DNA from: a virus | DNA: 48,571 nucleotides | Reading direction: 5' to 3' (one strand) | Virus record (IMG/VR): IMGVR_UViG_3300048837_000831 | Coordinates: 1-48,571 of that record | In this document: piece by piece, positions 27,352 to 35,808 of the stretch | Numbering within the stretch: position 1 is the first letter of the stretch | Layout: every line of letters starts with the position of its first letter | Notes under the pieces: generated by a model | What the model saw: the letters and a program-made list of their open reading frames with translations, nothing else | Databases searched by the model: none | Told to the model about the DNA's origin: nothing | Made by a program: the position numbers and the translations under genes

Positions 27352-29897
27352 ACAAGCCAACCCTCACAAAACTCGTTCAGCGCGCCCTTGCATCTCGCGC
27401 CGTGGCCGAAGTGCGCACTGTGGAGAAGGCGCACACCGGCGCGATGGTGGCGCTGTATCCATCAATGGATGATGCAGAGACGCTTGCGACCGCTATGGGC
27501 AATGTCGAGTGGCCGCAGGGCGCAACTATCACTGAACCAAACGAATATCACATCACGCTCGCTTATCTGGGTGAATCGGCTGAGATTGACGAGTCGCGCC
27601 GCGCGGCGCTGTCCGAGACCGCAGAGCAACTCGTCACGCTTGAACTGCCGCCCCTGACATTCAACGGCGTGGCGCGCTTCAATGGCAGCGACGAAGACGG
27701 TGACGCGATTGTGATTCTGTTCAGTGAGCCGATGGTAAATGACCTTGCGACCGTCGCACGCCGCGACATGGGCGATGCGAGCAAGCATTCATTCCTTGCT
27801 CACATGACCCTGGCCTACATCCCGAAGGACGCCCCCACCCCGACCGTGCCGCCACCATTTGAAGCACTGAAGATGGACCGCATGGCGCTGGTGCTTGCCG
27901 ATGTGACGTTTGCAGAATTCAAATTGACGAACGCTTCAAGCAATGCTGTGGCACTCAAGGCCAACTTTGGCGCGCGCGCTGGCCAGGTCATCGCCGGCAA
28001 CCTCGCACGCGGCGCGGGCGGCAAGTTCACCGCTGCGGGCAGCGCCGGCGCAGGTGCATCGTCGGCGAGCACAGCGAACACGGGCCGCGCGCAAAAGCGC
28101 ACAGCGGCGCTCGTAGCCTCCGGCGTCAGCAGCGACGATGCTGCGGCACTTGAAACATTTGCCAAAGGCGGCACATTGTCCGCCGCTCAACAGCAGAGCC
28201 TTGAGAAGGCCGGCCTCGTGCGCACCGGCGACGATGGCGCGGCTCGGCTTGCCCCCAACGCGCGGGGCTTTCTCAGGGCGCTCCGAAAGGGCGACGCGCG
28301 CGCGGCGGCGGATGCGGCAGGCGCTGCACGCGATGCCGGCAACCGTCGCACCGAAGCGGCTGCACGCAAGGCCGAAGCCGCACGCAAGCGCGCCGAGCGG
28401 GAGGCGAAGCGAAATCAGCCGAAGCCGGCGAAGGGGCGCGCGCCGAAACAACCGAAGCCTGACCGCACGCCTGAGCAACTGCAAAAGATCGGCAACCGCG
28501 TCGAAGAAGTGGACGCGCAGATTGACGACGCTGTGACGAACGAACGCACGCTGAACAACGCGCAACTGACAAAAGCATTCAACCGGCTTGAAGAACTTGA
28601 AACTCAACTCGGCAAGCTGGGTGACGGCGATGCGCAGCGTGCCGCGCACGCGGCCATCGAGGCCGCGCGAGAACGGTTGGAAGCCATGCGCGATGGCAAG
28701 CCCGACCCCAAGGCGGCGCGTGAACCCATCCCGCTGGACGGTGACCGGCGCATTGCCATCGCCACCCGCGAGGCGACGCAGGACGCCGCCATCGAGGTGT
28801 TCAAGGACGCAAGCGGCGCGCCTCGGTGGCTACTCATTTCAAGCAATGCCTATCAGGACAAGGAAGGCGAGATCGTCTCGCAGGCCGCGCTGGAAGCGGA
28901 CGTGGCGCGCTGGTGGGATCGCCGTGAGAAAGGCATCACGCGCCGGGATCCTTTGCGCTGGTGGCATGTCGGCAGCGTCTTGACCGAGAAGGCAAAAGGC
29001 TGGCAGGACGTGGAAGCCGGAGAGGGCATGGATATCGGCCAATGCGACTTCAGGATGCTACACGGCCGGATGCTCGTTGAGTCGGGCACATTCGACACGC
29101 CGGAACTGGCCGAGGCGTTTGCGCCGCATATGAAAGCCCTGCGCGTGTCGCTGGGCTTCGCAACCCCTATATGGCAACCCGTTGAGGGTGTGTATCAGGA
29201 CATTCACAGTTTCGAACGCTCGCTCCTGCCGATGGCGAAGGAAGCTAACGCGCTGACGGGCGGCATTATTTTGAAAGGAGAAAAGACCATGACCAAGATT
29301 CAAGACAAAGTCAAAGCCTTCGCCAGTATCGCCGGCGATGGCGCTGCCAACACCCTTGCGGGCTTTCTGAACGCGGCTGAGACCGTGGACAAGCAGGCCG
29401 AGGGCGCTGGGCTGAAGCACAAGGAAGGCGAAACGGCACAACCTGAAGGCACAGTCGAAGGCGAAACCCTCACCCCGGCGGCCATCGAAAGCAAGGCCGA
29501 AGGTGACACCGCTGAGGGCGAGATGCCGGCTGAAGAGGTGACGGAAGAAGGCGACGAGGATCCCGCCTTGATGGTGGGCGACATGACGCCGCAAGAGCTG
29601 GCCGGCGCGCTGGCTGAGCCGCTTGCACAGGCGATGGCCGCCGCGCTCGCGCCGATGATGAAGGCGTTTGAGGATCAGAGCGCCGTCGTGAAGGGCTTGA
29701 GCGAGAAGCTCGAAAGTGTGTCGAAGGAAGCGAAGGCGGCGCAGGCGAAGGTGAAGGAGCTGGAAGGCGACGCGCCCACCGGCTACCGCGCTTCGCAAGA
29801 CACCGAAACCGTGAGCAAGGAAGACAGCATCGACCAGCAGACGGTGGATGAGCTGACCGCGATCGCCGCGCAATTCCTTGCGGCCCGAAAAAAGTAG
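27348..29897 (+). CDS. Fusion: 2H phosphoesterase + XkdF-like prohead protease + scaffold, 849 aa
   Basis: Residues 28-200 are a 2H (LigT-like) phosphoesterase with both motifs: H68-I-T70 (HITLAYLG) and H152-M-T154 (HMTLAYIP). Residues 215-460 are an Ala/Lys/Arg-rich, partly coiled-coil linker. Residues about 480-640 fit XkdF-like prohead proteases: RWWHVGSV (H540), GQCDFRMLHGRMLVESGTF, RVSLGFATP (S601), then FERSLLPMAKEAN. Residues 648-849 form an acidic scaffold domain that has its own ribosome site. The 2H part could hydrolyse 2',3'- or 2',5'-linked (cyclic) nucleotides, as T4 anti-CBASS Acb1 does; here this is inference. Confidence 0.85.
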   Translation: MNKPTLTKLVQRALASRAVAEVRTVEKAHTGAMVALYPSMDDAETLATAMGNVEWPQGATITEPNEYHITLAYLGESAEIDESRRAALSETAEQLVTLELPPLTFNGVARFNGSDEDGDAIVILFSEPMVNDLATVARRDMGDASKHSFLAHMTLAYIPKDAPTPTVPPPFEALKMDRMALVLADVTFAEFKLTNASSNAVALKANFGARAGQVIAGNLARGAGGKFTAAGSAGAGASSASTANTGRAQKRTAALVASGVSSDDAAALETFAKGGTLSAAQQQSLEKAGLVRTGDDGAARLAPNARGFLRALRKGDARAAADAAGAARDAGNRRTEAAARKAEAARKRAEREAKRNQPKPAKGRAPKQPKPDRTPEQLQKIGNRVEEVDAQIDDAVTNERTLNNAQLTKAFNRLEELETQLGKLGDGDAQRAAHAAIEAARERLEAMRDGKPDPKAAREPIPLDGDRRIAIATREATQDAAIEVFKDASGAPRWLLISSNAYQDKEGEIVSQAALEADVARWWDRREKGITRRDPLRWWHVGSVLTEKAKGWQDVEAGEGMDIGQCDFRMLHGRMLVESGTFDTPELAEAFAPHMKALRVSLGFATPIWQPVEGVYQDIHSFERSLLPMAKEANALTGGIILKGEKTMTKIQDKVKAFASIAGDGAANTLAGFLNAAETVDKQAEGAGLKHKEGETAQPEGTVEGETLTPAAIESKAEGDTAEGEMPAEEVTEEGDEDPALMVGDMTPQELAGALAEPLAQAMAAALAPMMKAFEDQSAVVKGLSEKLESVSKEAKAAQAKVKELEGDAPTGYRASQDTETVSKEDSIDQQTVDELTAIAAQFLAARKK
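29289..29897 (+). CDS. Nested scaffolding protein (internal in-frame start), 202 aa
   Basis: ATG 29289 is in frame inside the fusion gene and is preceded by AAAGGAG (29274-29280), 8 bases upstream, one of the best ribosome sites in the window. It begins MTKIQDKVKAFASIAGDGAA. The composition is acidic (EGDTAEGEMPAEEVTEEGDE) and ends in a coiled coil and Lys-rich tail, typical of scaffolds. It parallels lambda C/Nu3, where the scaffold is translated from inside the protease gene. Confidence 0.75.
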   Translation: MTKIQDKVKAFASIAGDGAANTLAGFLNAAETVDKQAEGAGLKHKEGETAQPEGTVEGETLTPAAIESKAEGDTAEGEMPAEEVTEEGDEDPALMVGDMTPQELAGALAEPLAQAMAAALAPMMKAFEDQSAVVKGLSEKLESVSKEAKAAQAKVKELEGDAPTGYRASQDTETVSKEDSIDQQTVDELTAIAAQFLAARKK

Positions 29898-29967
29898 GCG
29901 AAACAAGTAATCAGTAATCAGCGCCGGCGCTTGTGCGACGGCATGGAAACAAAACAGGAGAATCGAA

Positions 29968-31326
29968 ATGAATCTGCAAGTGAAAGAGAAACAGGCGCTG
30001 GCGCAGATGTTCGCTGAGGTGTTCAAGCACGTCGGCGTCACCACGCCCACGCACACACCCGCGCACGGCCCGTCCGGTGTGTTCAATTCGCAGGCCGACC
30101 CCGATGTCATCAACGCGATGCTGCTCCCCAGCCTCGGCTTGATGGCGCGTCTGCCAGTGACGCTGACCAACGTCATCAACCAGAACCACATGATCCTGAC
30201 CGGCATCACGGCCAACACCGGCACGCATCCGGCGACGATCTGCGAGCCTGGCAAGGTGGCCGGCAATCTCGCCAAGCGCGAGATTCGGTTCCCGTTTGGG
30301 AACTTCAAAATGTCGACTGACGTGATCGCGGTGAGCGAAGTTGGGCAGTTGAACAACCGCGCCGACTTCACCGACTTCCGGCTGCTGGGTGTGAACAACG
30401 ACCTGACGAAGACCAGCCCGACGCTTGTGCAAAACCCGCGCAACGCGCTCAACAGCGAATTGCAAAAGATGATGTTAGAGACGCAGATCGGCTGGGCGAT
30501 GGAGTTTGGCCGGCAGACTTTCACCGGCAACCCTGCAAACAACTCCGGCGACTACCGTGAGTTTCGCGGGCTTGACCTGCTCATCAACACGCCGTTCAAC
30601 GACGTGGACGCAAATGCCTTGCCGGCGAATGCCGCGCCACTGGTGCGCAGTGCGCTGGCCGGCAACCTCACGACCGAAGGCGCGACGGCCGGCCCCGCTG
30701 CGGTGAGCGAGATTCACGCCATTTCGCGCGCCCTGAAACTGCGTGCCAAGCGCACGGGTCTGGAGCCGGTGAAGTGGGCGCTGGTGATGAGCGCGAATGC
30801 GTTCTATGAACTGTCTGCGGTGTGGCCGTGCAGCTACTACACGTATCGCTGCGGAGGCTCGACATCTGCGCCAAACATGACGAGTGCGAGCGACTTGCGC
30901 AGCGCGGTGGACGACATGCGCAACGGCCAGTATCTGCTGGTGGACGGCGAGCGACTGGAAGTGATCATCGACGATGGCATTGTGGAGACCGAAGGCGTAG
31001 GCGTTGACCCCAACACCGGCGCGGGCAACTTCACCTCCGGCGTTTACTTCGTGCCGCTGACTGGCGCTGGCCGACCGCTGACCTATGTCGAGTCGTTCAA
31101 CTTCAACAACCCGATGGCGCGTGAAGTGATTGAGGCGATGGGCAAGCGCGACAAGTTCGCCTTTCAGGATGGCGGGCGCTTCATGTGGATTTTCCGCGAG
31201 AACGCAGAGTGCCTGAGCGCGGATGTGCGTGAGCGCAGCCGCATCATTCTGCTGGCGCCCTTCCTGGCTGCTCGCATCGCATCGATTCGCTATCGCCCGG
31301 CCATCGTTGTGCCGACGGGCTTCTAG
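29968..31326 (+). CDS. Major capsid protein (HK97-fold), 452 aa
   Basis: CAGGAG ribosome site. Directly follows the protease/scaffold gene, as MCP genes do. Sequence features: helical N-arm, FGNFKMSTDVIAVSEVGQLN (E-loop/strand region), GWAMEFGRQTFTGNPANNSG, EIHAISRALKLRAKRTGLEP (spine helix), WALVMSANAFYELSAVWP and DGERLEVIIDDGIVETEG (P-domain strands). The C-terminus is APFLAARIASIRYRP. The length is somewhat above the usual 300-400. The N-terminal arm may be cleaved by the protease. Confidence 0.88.
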   Translation: MNLQVKEKQALAQMFAEVFKHVGVTTPTHTPAHGPSGVFNSQADPDVINAMLLPSLGLMARLPVTLTNVINQNHMILTGITANTGTHPATICEPGKVAGNLAKREIRFPFGNFKMSTDVIAVSEVGQLNNRADFTDFRLLGVNNDLTKTSPTLVQNPRNALNSELQKMMLETQIGWAMEFGRQTFTGNPANNSGDYREFRGLDLLINTPFNDVDANALPANAAPLVRSALAGNLTTEGATAGPAAVSEIHAISRALKLRAKRTGLEPVKWALVMSANAFYELSAVWPCSYYTYRCGGSTSAPNMTSASDLRSAVDDMRNGQYLLVDGERLEVIIDDGIVETEGVGVDPNTGAGNFTSGVYFVPLTGAGRPLTYVESFNFNNPMAREVIEAMGKRDKFAFQDGGRFMWIFRENAECLSADVRERSRIILLAPFLAARIASIRYRPAIVVPTGF

Positions 31327-31384
31327 ACAGTAGTGAACAAATAGTGCCGGCGCGGTGAAAGTCGCGCCGGCAGGAAATACAGCA

Positions 31385-31837
31385 ATGGGATGTTGCGGAG
31401 GGAATTATCCAATGACAGCAAACGAAGTTACCCCCAGAGACGTTGCGAGTGAGCAGGCTGTGGCTGCTGAAGGGCAGACGCTGATGCGCTACACCGGCCC
31501 GTATGCCGCGCCGACCGGCCTTTACATGGGCAAATATGCTGGCTTCAAGGGGCAAGACCCCATCGGCGTAGACGAAGAGGACGTGCCGCGCATGCTCACG
31601 TTTGGCGTGTGGGAAGTGGTCAAGGCCGATGCCGGCGGCGATGCAAGCGCGCTGGCCAGCGATGTGACCCAGCAAACACAAGCCGATGTGCAAAGCGCAG
31701 ACGATGCGCTGCGCGCCGGGGTGGACAACACTGCGCAGGGCACCGCGAGTGAGCCGGCTGTGGCTGCTGAGGCCGACGGCGAGGAAGACACACCGCGCCG
31801 GCATGGTGCGCGCAAGGCACGCGCCGACAAGGAATAA
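31385..31837 (+). CDS. Small head-associated protein with Cys-rich start, 150 aa
   Basis: Begins MGCCGGNYPMTANEVTPRDV. The middle (LMRYTGPYAAPTGLYMGKYA, then FGVWEVVKADAGGD) may be a small SH3-like beta domain, and the C-terminus is low-complexity Ala/Asp/Glu ending in a basic tail. A second ATG (31412) has a better ribosome site (GGAGGG, 8 bases upstream), so the Cys-rich start may be absent. Its location between capsid and connector genes suggests head decoration or adaptor function. Confidence 0.65.
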   Translation: MGCCGGNYPMTANEVTPRDVASEQAVAAEGQTLMRYTGPYAAPTGLYMGKYAGFKGQDPIGVDEEDVPRMLTFGVWEVVKADAGGDASALASDVTQQTQADVQSADDALRAGVDNTAQGTASEPAVAAEADGEEDTPRRHGARKARADKE

Positions 31838-31843
31838 GACGCC

Positions 31844-32131
31844 ATGCCCGATTTGATCACCTTCATCATTTACGCGCTGGCCGTGTATCGACTGACGCAG
31901 CTTGTGATCTACGACGAAGGCCCGTATTCGATCTTCGACCGGATCAGAATGACGCTGCGCATCCATGAGCGCAACGACTGGATCGGACGCGGGCTGACCT
32001 GCCCCGCGTGCGTATCGTTCTGGATCGGCCTGCTGCTGGCTGCGTTGTCTGCGCGGGGTGTGGTGAATGTGATTCTGGTCGGGCTTGCCTATTCAGCCGT
32101 GGCATATGTGCTGGCAAGGAAGGTGCGCTGA
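31844..32131 (+). CDS. DUF1360-like small membrane protein, 95 aa
   Basis: The pattern AVYRLTQLVIYDEGPYSIFD, followed by CPACVSFWIGLLLAA and a last hydrophobic helix, matches the DUF1360 family (R-LT...D-GP...R, C-x-x-C-x-S-x-W). Such proteins are found in phage structural operons with unknown function. The two-cysteine motif might bind metal. The stop overlaps the next start (TGATG). Confidence 0.8.
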   Translation: MPDLITFIIYALAVYRLTQLVIYDEGPYSIFDRIRMTLRIHERNDWIGRGLTCPACVSFWIGLLLAALSARGVVNVILVGLAYSAVAYVLARKVR

Positions 32132-33312
32132 TGCTCACGCTTGAAGGATTCCGCAAACGCGCCGGGCTCAACCCGTGGCACTTCTGGCAACTGGCCGATG
32201 CGACCGTTGCGCCGGTTAACAGCGCGTGCAACACCGTCGTGAGCGAATACGCCTGGCAGTCGGGCAGCCGCGCATCACGCAGCGAGCTGCGGCGCGCGAT
32301 CATCCGTGCCGGCGAGAAGCTAAAGCAGGCCATGGGCTTTGCGGCGGTGCGCGAACAGGTGTTTGAGCGCATCCCCTTCCCTGCTCCCCACGCAACCCGG
32401 CAACAGTATGCGCGCTCGCAGGACGCCAAGGGGCGCTGGATCGCAACCCGCACCCGCTATGGCTACGTGCGGCGTGTGGGCGAGGTGAAAGCCACTGAGA
32501 TCGCCGTCGCGGCGCTGACGTTTACCGATGAGAACAACGATGGTGTCGATGACCATGCAAACGTGTCTGCGACGTTCCTGTATCCGGCCAGTGAAGCGGC
32601 CTTGTATCTGCCGTCCAGCCAGTGGCAGGATGGCGCGATGGGCGAGGCGTGGCGCGTGGAACCGAGGTGGATGCGCGTAAGCGCATCCACACTCACTGCA
32701 AGCGTGCCGCTGTGGATGCTGGTTAAACGCGACTTGTATGAGGGCAACACCAATAAACCCGTGCCGATTACGCCGGCGTCGTTTGTGGACTCGCTCGTCG
32801 TGGCACGCCGCTATATCGACACCACCGCGCAAGGCTACTTCGTGTGGGAGTCGCTGGGCGAGGCATGCAGCGAGGGCGATGACCCGTCAAGCCTCACGCG
32901 ACAGGTGGCGCGCTTCACCGTGCGCAATGAGAGGCTCGGCTGGATTGCCGGCGAAACGGCGGAGTACGACTCGGTCGGCCTGCACTGGCATGCATCCGGA
33001 TGGGCGCTGGGCCGGCAGCCGGACTTCATCGAAGTCAACTACGAAGCCGGCCTGGATGACAGTGAAGCCGTGAACGAGGCGCACTACCTCCTGACCTGTG
33101 CAGAACTGGCAGACGGCCTGTGCCAGTGCAACGCGGCCAATGAAGAAGTGACGAAGTGGCAGGATGACCGCGCCGAAGGCACGGCAGACAGAAATGTAAA
33201 TGCGTCGGCTGACGACCTGGGCAACCCGCTGGGGACTCGGCTCGGACAGATCGAGGCGTGGAAGCTAATCAAGAATCTGCGGCGCGTTGATGCGTCCGTT
33301 GTTGTGAGGTAA
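32131..33312 (+). CDS. Head-tail connector-like protein, 393 aa
   Basis: Start ATG 32131. The N-terminus reads MLTLEGFRKRAGLNPWHFWQ, then helices RASRSELRRAIIRAGEKLKQ typical of adaptor proteins. The middle is a large beta-rich part (about 100-330). The C-terminus has a conserved-looking helix pair (HYLLTCAELADGLCQCNAAN; NPLGTRLGQIEAWKLIKNLR). The genomic position corresponds to gp6-type adaptor/stopper proteins; the size is larger than usual. Assignment is mainly by order. Confidence 0.55.
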   Translation: MLTLEGFRKRAGLNPWHFWQLADATVAPVNSACNTVVSEYAWQSGSRASRSELRRAIIRAGEKLKQAMGFAAVREQVFERIPFPAPHATRQQYARSQDAKGRWIATRTRYGYVRRVGEVKATEIAVAALTFTDENNDGVDDHANVSATFLYPASEAALYLPSSQWQDGAMGEAWRVEPRWMRVSASTLTASVPLWMLVKRDLYEGNTNKPVPITPASFVDSLVVARRYIDTTAQGYFVWESLGEACSEGDDPSSLTRQVARFTVRNERLGWIAGETAEYDSVGLHWHASGWALGRQPDFIEVNYEAGLDDSEAVNEAHYLLTCAELADGLCQCNAANEEVTKWQDDRAEGTADRNVNASADDLGNPLGTRLGQIEAWKLIKNLRRVDASVVVR

Positions 33313-33318
33313 CAAAAC

Positions 33319-34866
33319 ATGAACGATACAACCCCGTTGGGCGCGGTGCTGAAGCAGAGCAACGGACGCCCGTTCGCACAGTTCGGCGGCGCTTCGCCCC
33401 TGAACCGGCCATTCTTCTATGGCCTTGAAACGTCGATGTTCTATATCGGCTCGCCGTCCATTCCCATGCGCGGTGGCGTCAGCAGAATCGTTGCGCGTGA
33501 CCCGCGCAATGGATCTCGCTTCGTGACGATTGGAAAGACCGTTGACCCTGCAGATTTCCCCACCGCGCCTGTGACCTTCATGGAGAAGCGCGGCGGCATC
33601 CCGCGCGCGCTCATTAACGAAGGCTGCAACATCACCTACTACCTGCTCAAGGGTCAGTGTGGTGACCTGAGCGACATGGACAGAGGCTGGGACTCAGACG
33701 TGGAAGTGTATTCAAACGGCGTCATCACAGACGTGTCCCCCAGCGACCGAGGCTCACAGGACGGTGACGAGCCGCTGATGACCGAACTGACGCACACGTT
33801 TGAAAGCATCTATCGCATCGGCTCCATGCAGCTGGCGCGCCGCAACGATGCGTCCATTGCGGCGCCAATGGCGGATGTGGTCTACGCGCCGGACAGCGAC
33901 TGCGACGGCTGCGTGACGGCCAACAATGGCAGCCGCATCCTGTATGCGGCTGAGAACGGCACTGCGGGCCTGCGCCCGATTATCTGGTATTCAACCGATG
34001 GCGGTGTGACATGGGGCAGCGTATCACTGGCCGCCGGCGTGGTGAACGATCAGGTGGCGGCGATTCGCGTAATGGGCGGTAATCTGGTGGTTGTGACGCG
34101 GATCGGCGGCGGTGCATCGACCGGCGCTTACTACTACGCGCCGATCAACCCGCGCACCGGTATCCCTGGCACGTTCATTGCGGTCACATCTGGATTCACT
34201 GCCTCGCGCCAGCCGAATGCGATGACGGTGCTCGGGCCGAACGAAGCCTATATTGCCTGCGACGGCGGCGAAGTGCTAACCATCGACCGTGTTGGCAGCG
34301 CGCCGCGTTCGCTGGGCGTCATCCTGACAGGCGTGAACCTGACCGCGATTGATGCAAGCGGCGCGCACGACATGATCGTGGCCGGCGGCGCGGGCGGCCA
34401 GGTGCTCCGAAGCTATGACCGCGGGCGCACGTTCACCGCTGCGCCTGTGACACCGAACGCCGCAAGCATCCGTGCAATCAGCATCGTGGATCGCTCGCAA
34501 ATTCACGTCTTGAGCAACGCCGTTTACTTTACGGCCGACGCCGGCGACGCGACGTGGACGACCGCTTTCAACGTAAGCGGCGCGACGTGGGGCGACATGG
34601 TGTGGGCAACGCCTGAAGTCGGTTATGTGTCATACATCAGCGGCGGCGCGGCGCTGATTGCCTGCACGATCAACGGCGGGTTCTCGTGGGCGGCGCTCGG
34701 CGCGCGCCTGGGCAACGCCATCGGCGGCACGCCGGCACCCACGACGATTGCCAAGCTGGCCGTGCCTCAGACGAACAACTTCAACGTGGCCGCAAACTAC
34801 CTGGCTGCGGTCGGTGCGGCCACCGCAGATGGCTGGCTGGCCGTCGGCGGTGCAAACGTCGTATAG
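33319..34866 (+). CDS. Probable major tail tube protein with Asp-box beta-propeller, 515 aa
   Basis: The place immediately before the tail chaperones and tape measure is that of the tail tube gene. Residues 1-185 are beta-rich, as expected of a tube subunit. Residues about 215-490 contain Asp-boxes, S-x-D-x-G-x-T-W: STDGGVTW, SYDRGRTF and TINGGFSW, with blades between, as in BNR/sialidase-type propellers. A propeller on each subunit would decorate the outside of the tail. No sialidase active-site set is evident, so binding is more likely than catalysis. Confidence 0.65.
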   Translation: MNDTTPLGAVLKQSNGRPFAQFGGASPLNRPFFYGLETSMFYIGSPSIPMRGGVSRIVARDPRNGSRFVTIGKTVDPADFPTAPVTFMEKRGGIPRALINEGCNITYYLLKGQCGDLSDMDRGWDSDVEVYSNGVITDVSPSDRGSQDGDEPLMTELTHTFESIYRIGSMQLARRNDASIAAPMADVVYAPDSDCDGCVTANNGSRILYAAENGTAGLRPIIWYSTDGGVTWGSVSLAAGVVNDQVAAIRVMGGNLVVVTRIGGGASTGAYYYAPINPRTGIPGTFIAVTSGFTASRQPNAMTVLGPNEAYIACDGGEVLTIDRVGSAPRSLGVILTGVNLTAIDASGAHDMIVAGGAGGQVLRSYDRGRTFTAAPVTPNAASIRAISIVDRSQIHVLSNAVYFTADAGDATWTTAFNVSGATWGDMVWATPEVGYVSYISGGAALIACTINGGFSWAALGARLGNAIGGTPAPTTIAKLAVPQTNNFNVAANYLAAVGAATADGWLAVGGANVV

Positions 34867-34902
34867 CGCCCGCTGACGTGCTCGCCGACCTGCTTACTGG
34901 CG

Positions 34903-34944
34903 CGTGTGCCGGTTGTTGCCCTCCCTCTCAGCAACCGGCACACG
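34903..34944. other. Hairpin after the tail tube gene
   Basis: 13-bp perfect stem CGTGTGCCGGTTG (34903-34915) / CAACCGGCACACG (34932-34944), 16-nt loop, in the 138-bp gap between tail tube and chaperone genes. No T-run follows. It may limit read-through so that the tube is made in excess over downstream tail proteins, or protect the 3' end of the mRNA. Confidence 0.6.
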
Positions 34945-34951
34945 TTCAAAC

Positions 34952-34966
34952 GTCCGAATTTCGGAC
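34952..34966. other. GTGTCCGA palindrome, copy 3
   Basis: GTCCGAATTTCGGAC, continuing to ACG on the right, shortly after the 34903-34944 hairpin and 39 bp before the chaperone ATG. It is followed by the direct repeat GGACACGAAAG / GGACACGAAAG. Same family as 4709, 16987 and 42241. Confidence 0.65.
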
Positions 34967-35004
34967 ACGAAAGGGACACGAAAGAGGGAGAAGAGGGAAT
35001 ACCA

Positions 35005-35553
35005 ATGACTGAAACAATGACTGAAACAATGACCAATCAGGCAACCGAACAAGCAATCAATCCAGCGCAACTGGTGGATGAATCCAACCCTGCCGGCAAG
35101 ATGCGGCTTGTGACACTCTCCAGCGGTGTGCGCGTGGTGGTGCGGCGCATGAACCTGACCGTGCTGCAGCGGCTCAACGATTCATACGTGATGCCCGAAG
35201 CCCCGGCGATGGAAGTGGTGAGGCCGGACGGCACAACGCAGAAGGTTGCAAACGAGCTGGACCCGATGTATCAGGCTTCCGCGCGGCGTGCGGAGCGCGG
35301 TAAGACCATGCGCGTTTTGCAGTTTGCAGCCGGCTTGTATGTCAAGTTATTCAACGAAGGGCATCGCGGGCTGACCGATGCGCAGCGTGAGGAGCTGGCG
35401 GCACTGGAAGAAGCGATCCAGGCTGAAACCGGCAAAGGGCTTGATGGCCGAAACGACGAAGCGAAATACATCCTGAACTGCGCCATCGACGCCGCTGACG
35501 ATTACGGCGCGATTACCAGCGCGCTGTTTGCGCAGGCCGACAACCCAAAATAG
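35005..35553 (+). CDS. Tail assembly chaperone, short form (gpG-like), 182 aa
   Basis: ATG 35005; the N-terminus repeats MTET. The core (VVVRRMNLTVLQRLNDSYVM, then MRVLQFAAGLYVKLFNEG, then LTDAQREELAALEEAIQAET) is helical, as in G-type chaperones, and the gene sits directly before the tape measure. The stop TAG (35551-35553) follows the slippery heptamer CCCAAAA, so a fraction of ribosomes should make the long form (35005-35789). Confidence 0.82.
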   Translation: MTETMTETMTNQATEQAINPAQLVDESNPAGKMRLVTLSSGVRVVVRRMNLTVLQRLNDSYVMPEAPAMEVVRPDGTTQKVANELDPMYQASARRAERGKTMRVLQFAAGLYVKLFNEGHRGLTDAQREELAALEEAIQAETGKGLDGRNDEAKYILNCAIDAADDYGAITSALFAQADNPK

Positions 35554-35789
35554 CACGCTGGCACGACGCATATGCAGTCCGGTGGAAAGGCGTGCCGGTG
35601 CAGGTCGTGCCACTGCCGAAAGGCGAAGTTACATACACGCACGAGTTTGAACTCAGGATGATTGCAAAAGACCTGGGCTACCGCTACGAGGACTTTCGCG
35701 ATTTGCCGCTCGACGATCAAGCCGGCCACATCGCATTCTGGCGTGACGAGAAGCGGCTTGAAGCGGTGATTGCACACAAGAGCAAATAG
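35005..35789 (+). CDS. Tail assembly chaperone, -1 frameshift product (gpGT-like)
   Basis: The -1 frame is open from the slippery site to 35789, and the codons between the heptamer and the first possible start encode a sensible sequence (ARWHDAYAVRWKGVPVQVVP), which would be unused without frameshifting. The added domain goes on with TYTHEFELRMIAKDLGYRYE and FRDLPLDDQAGHIAFWRDEK. The GT form contacts the tape measure in lambda. The final protein is 182 + about 79 residues. Confidence 0.8.
35544..35612 (+). promoter_or_regulatory. Programmed -1 frameshift site with downstream stem
   Basis: Heptamer C-CCA-AAA (35544-35550) in the correct phase for X-XXY-YYZ, directly before the zero-frame TAG. 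Eight bases after it, TGGCACGAC (35559-35567) can pair with GTCGTGCCA (35604-35612), a perfect 9-bp stem with a 36-nt loop that could pause the ribosome. Confidence 0.85.
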
Positions 35790-35808
35790 GCAACACGCAG
35801 GCAACACG

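Noticed and set aside
29058-30542. 494-aa minus-strand frame across the scaffold and capsid genes
   Set aside because: Opposite a clear scaffold and MCP; the sequence has shadow composition and no recognisable domain.
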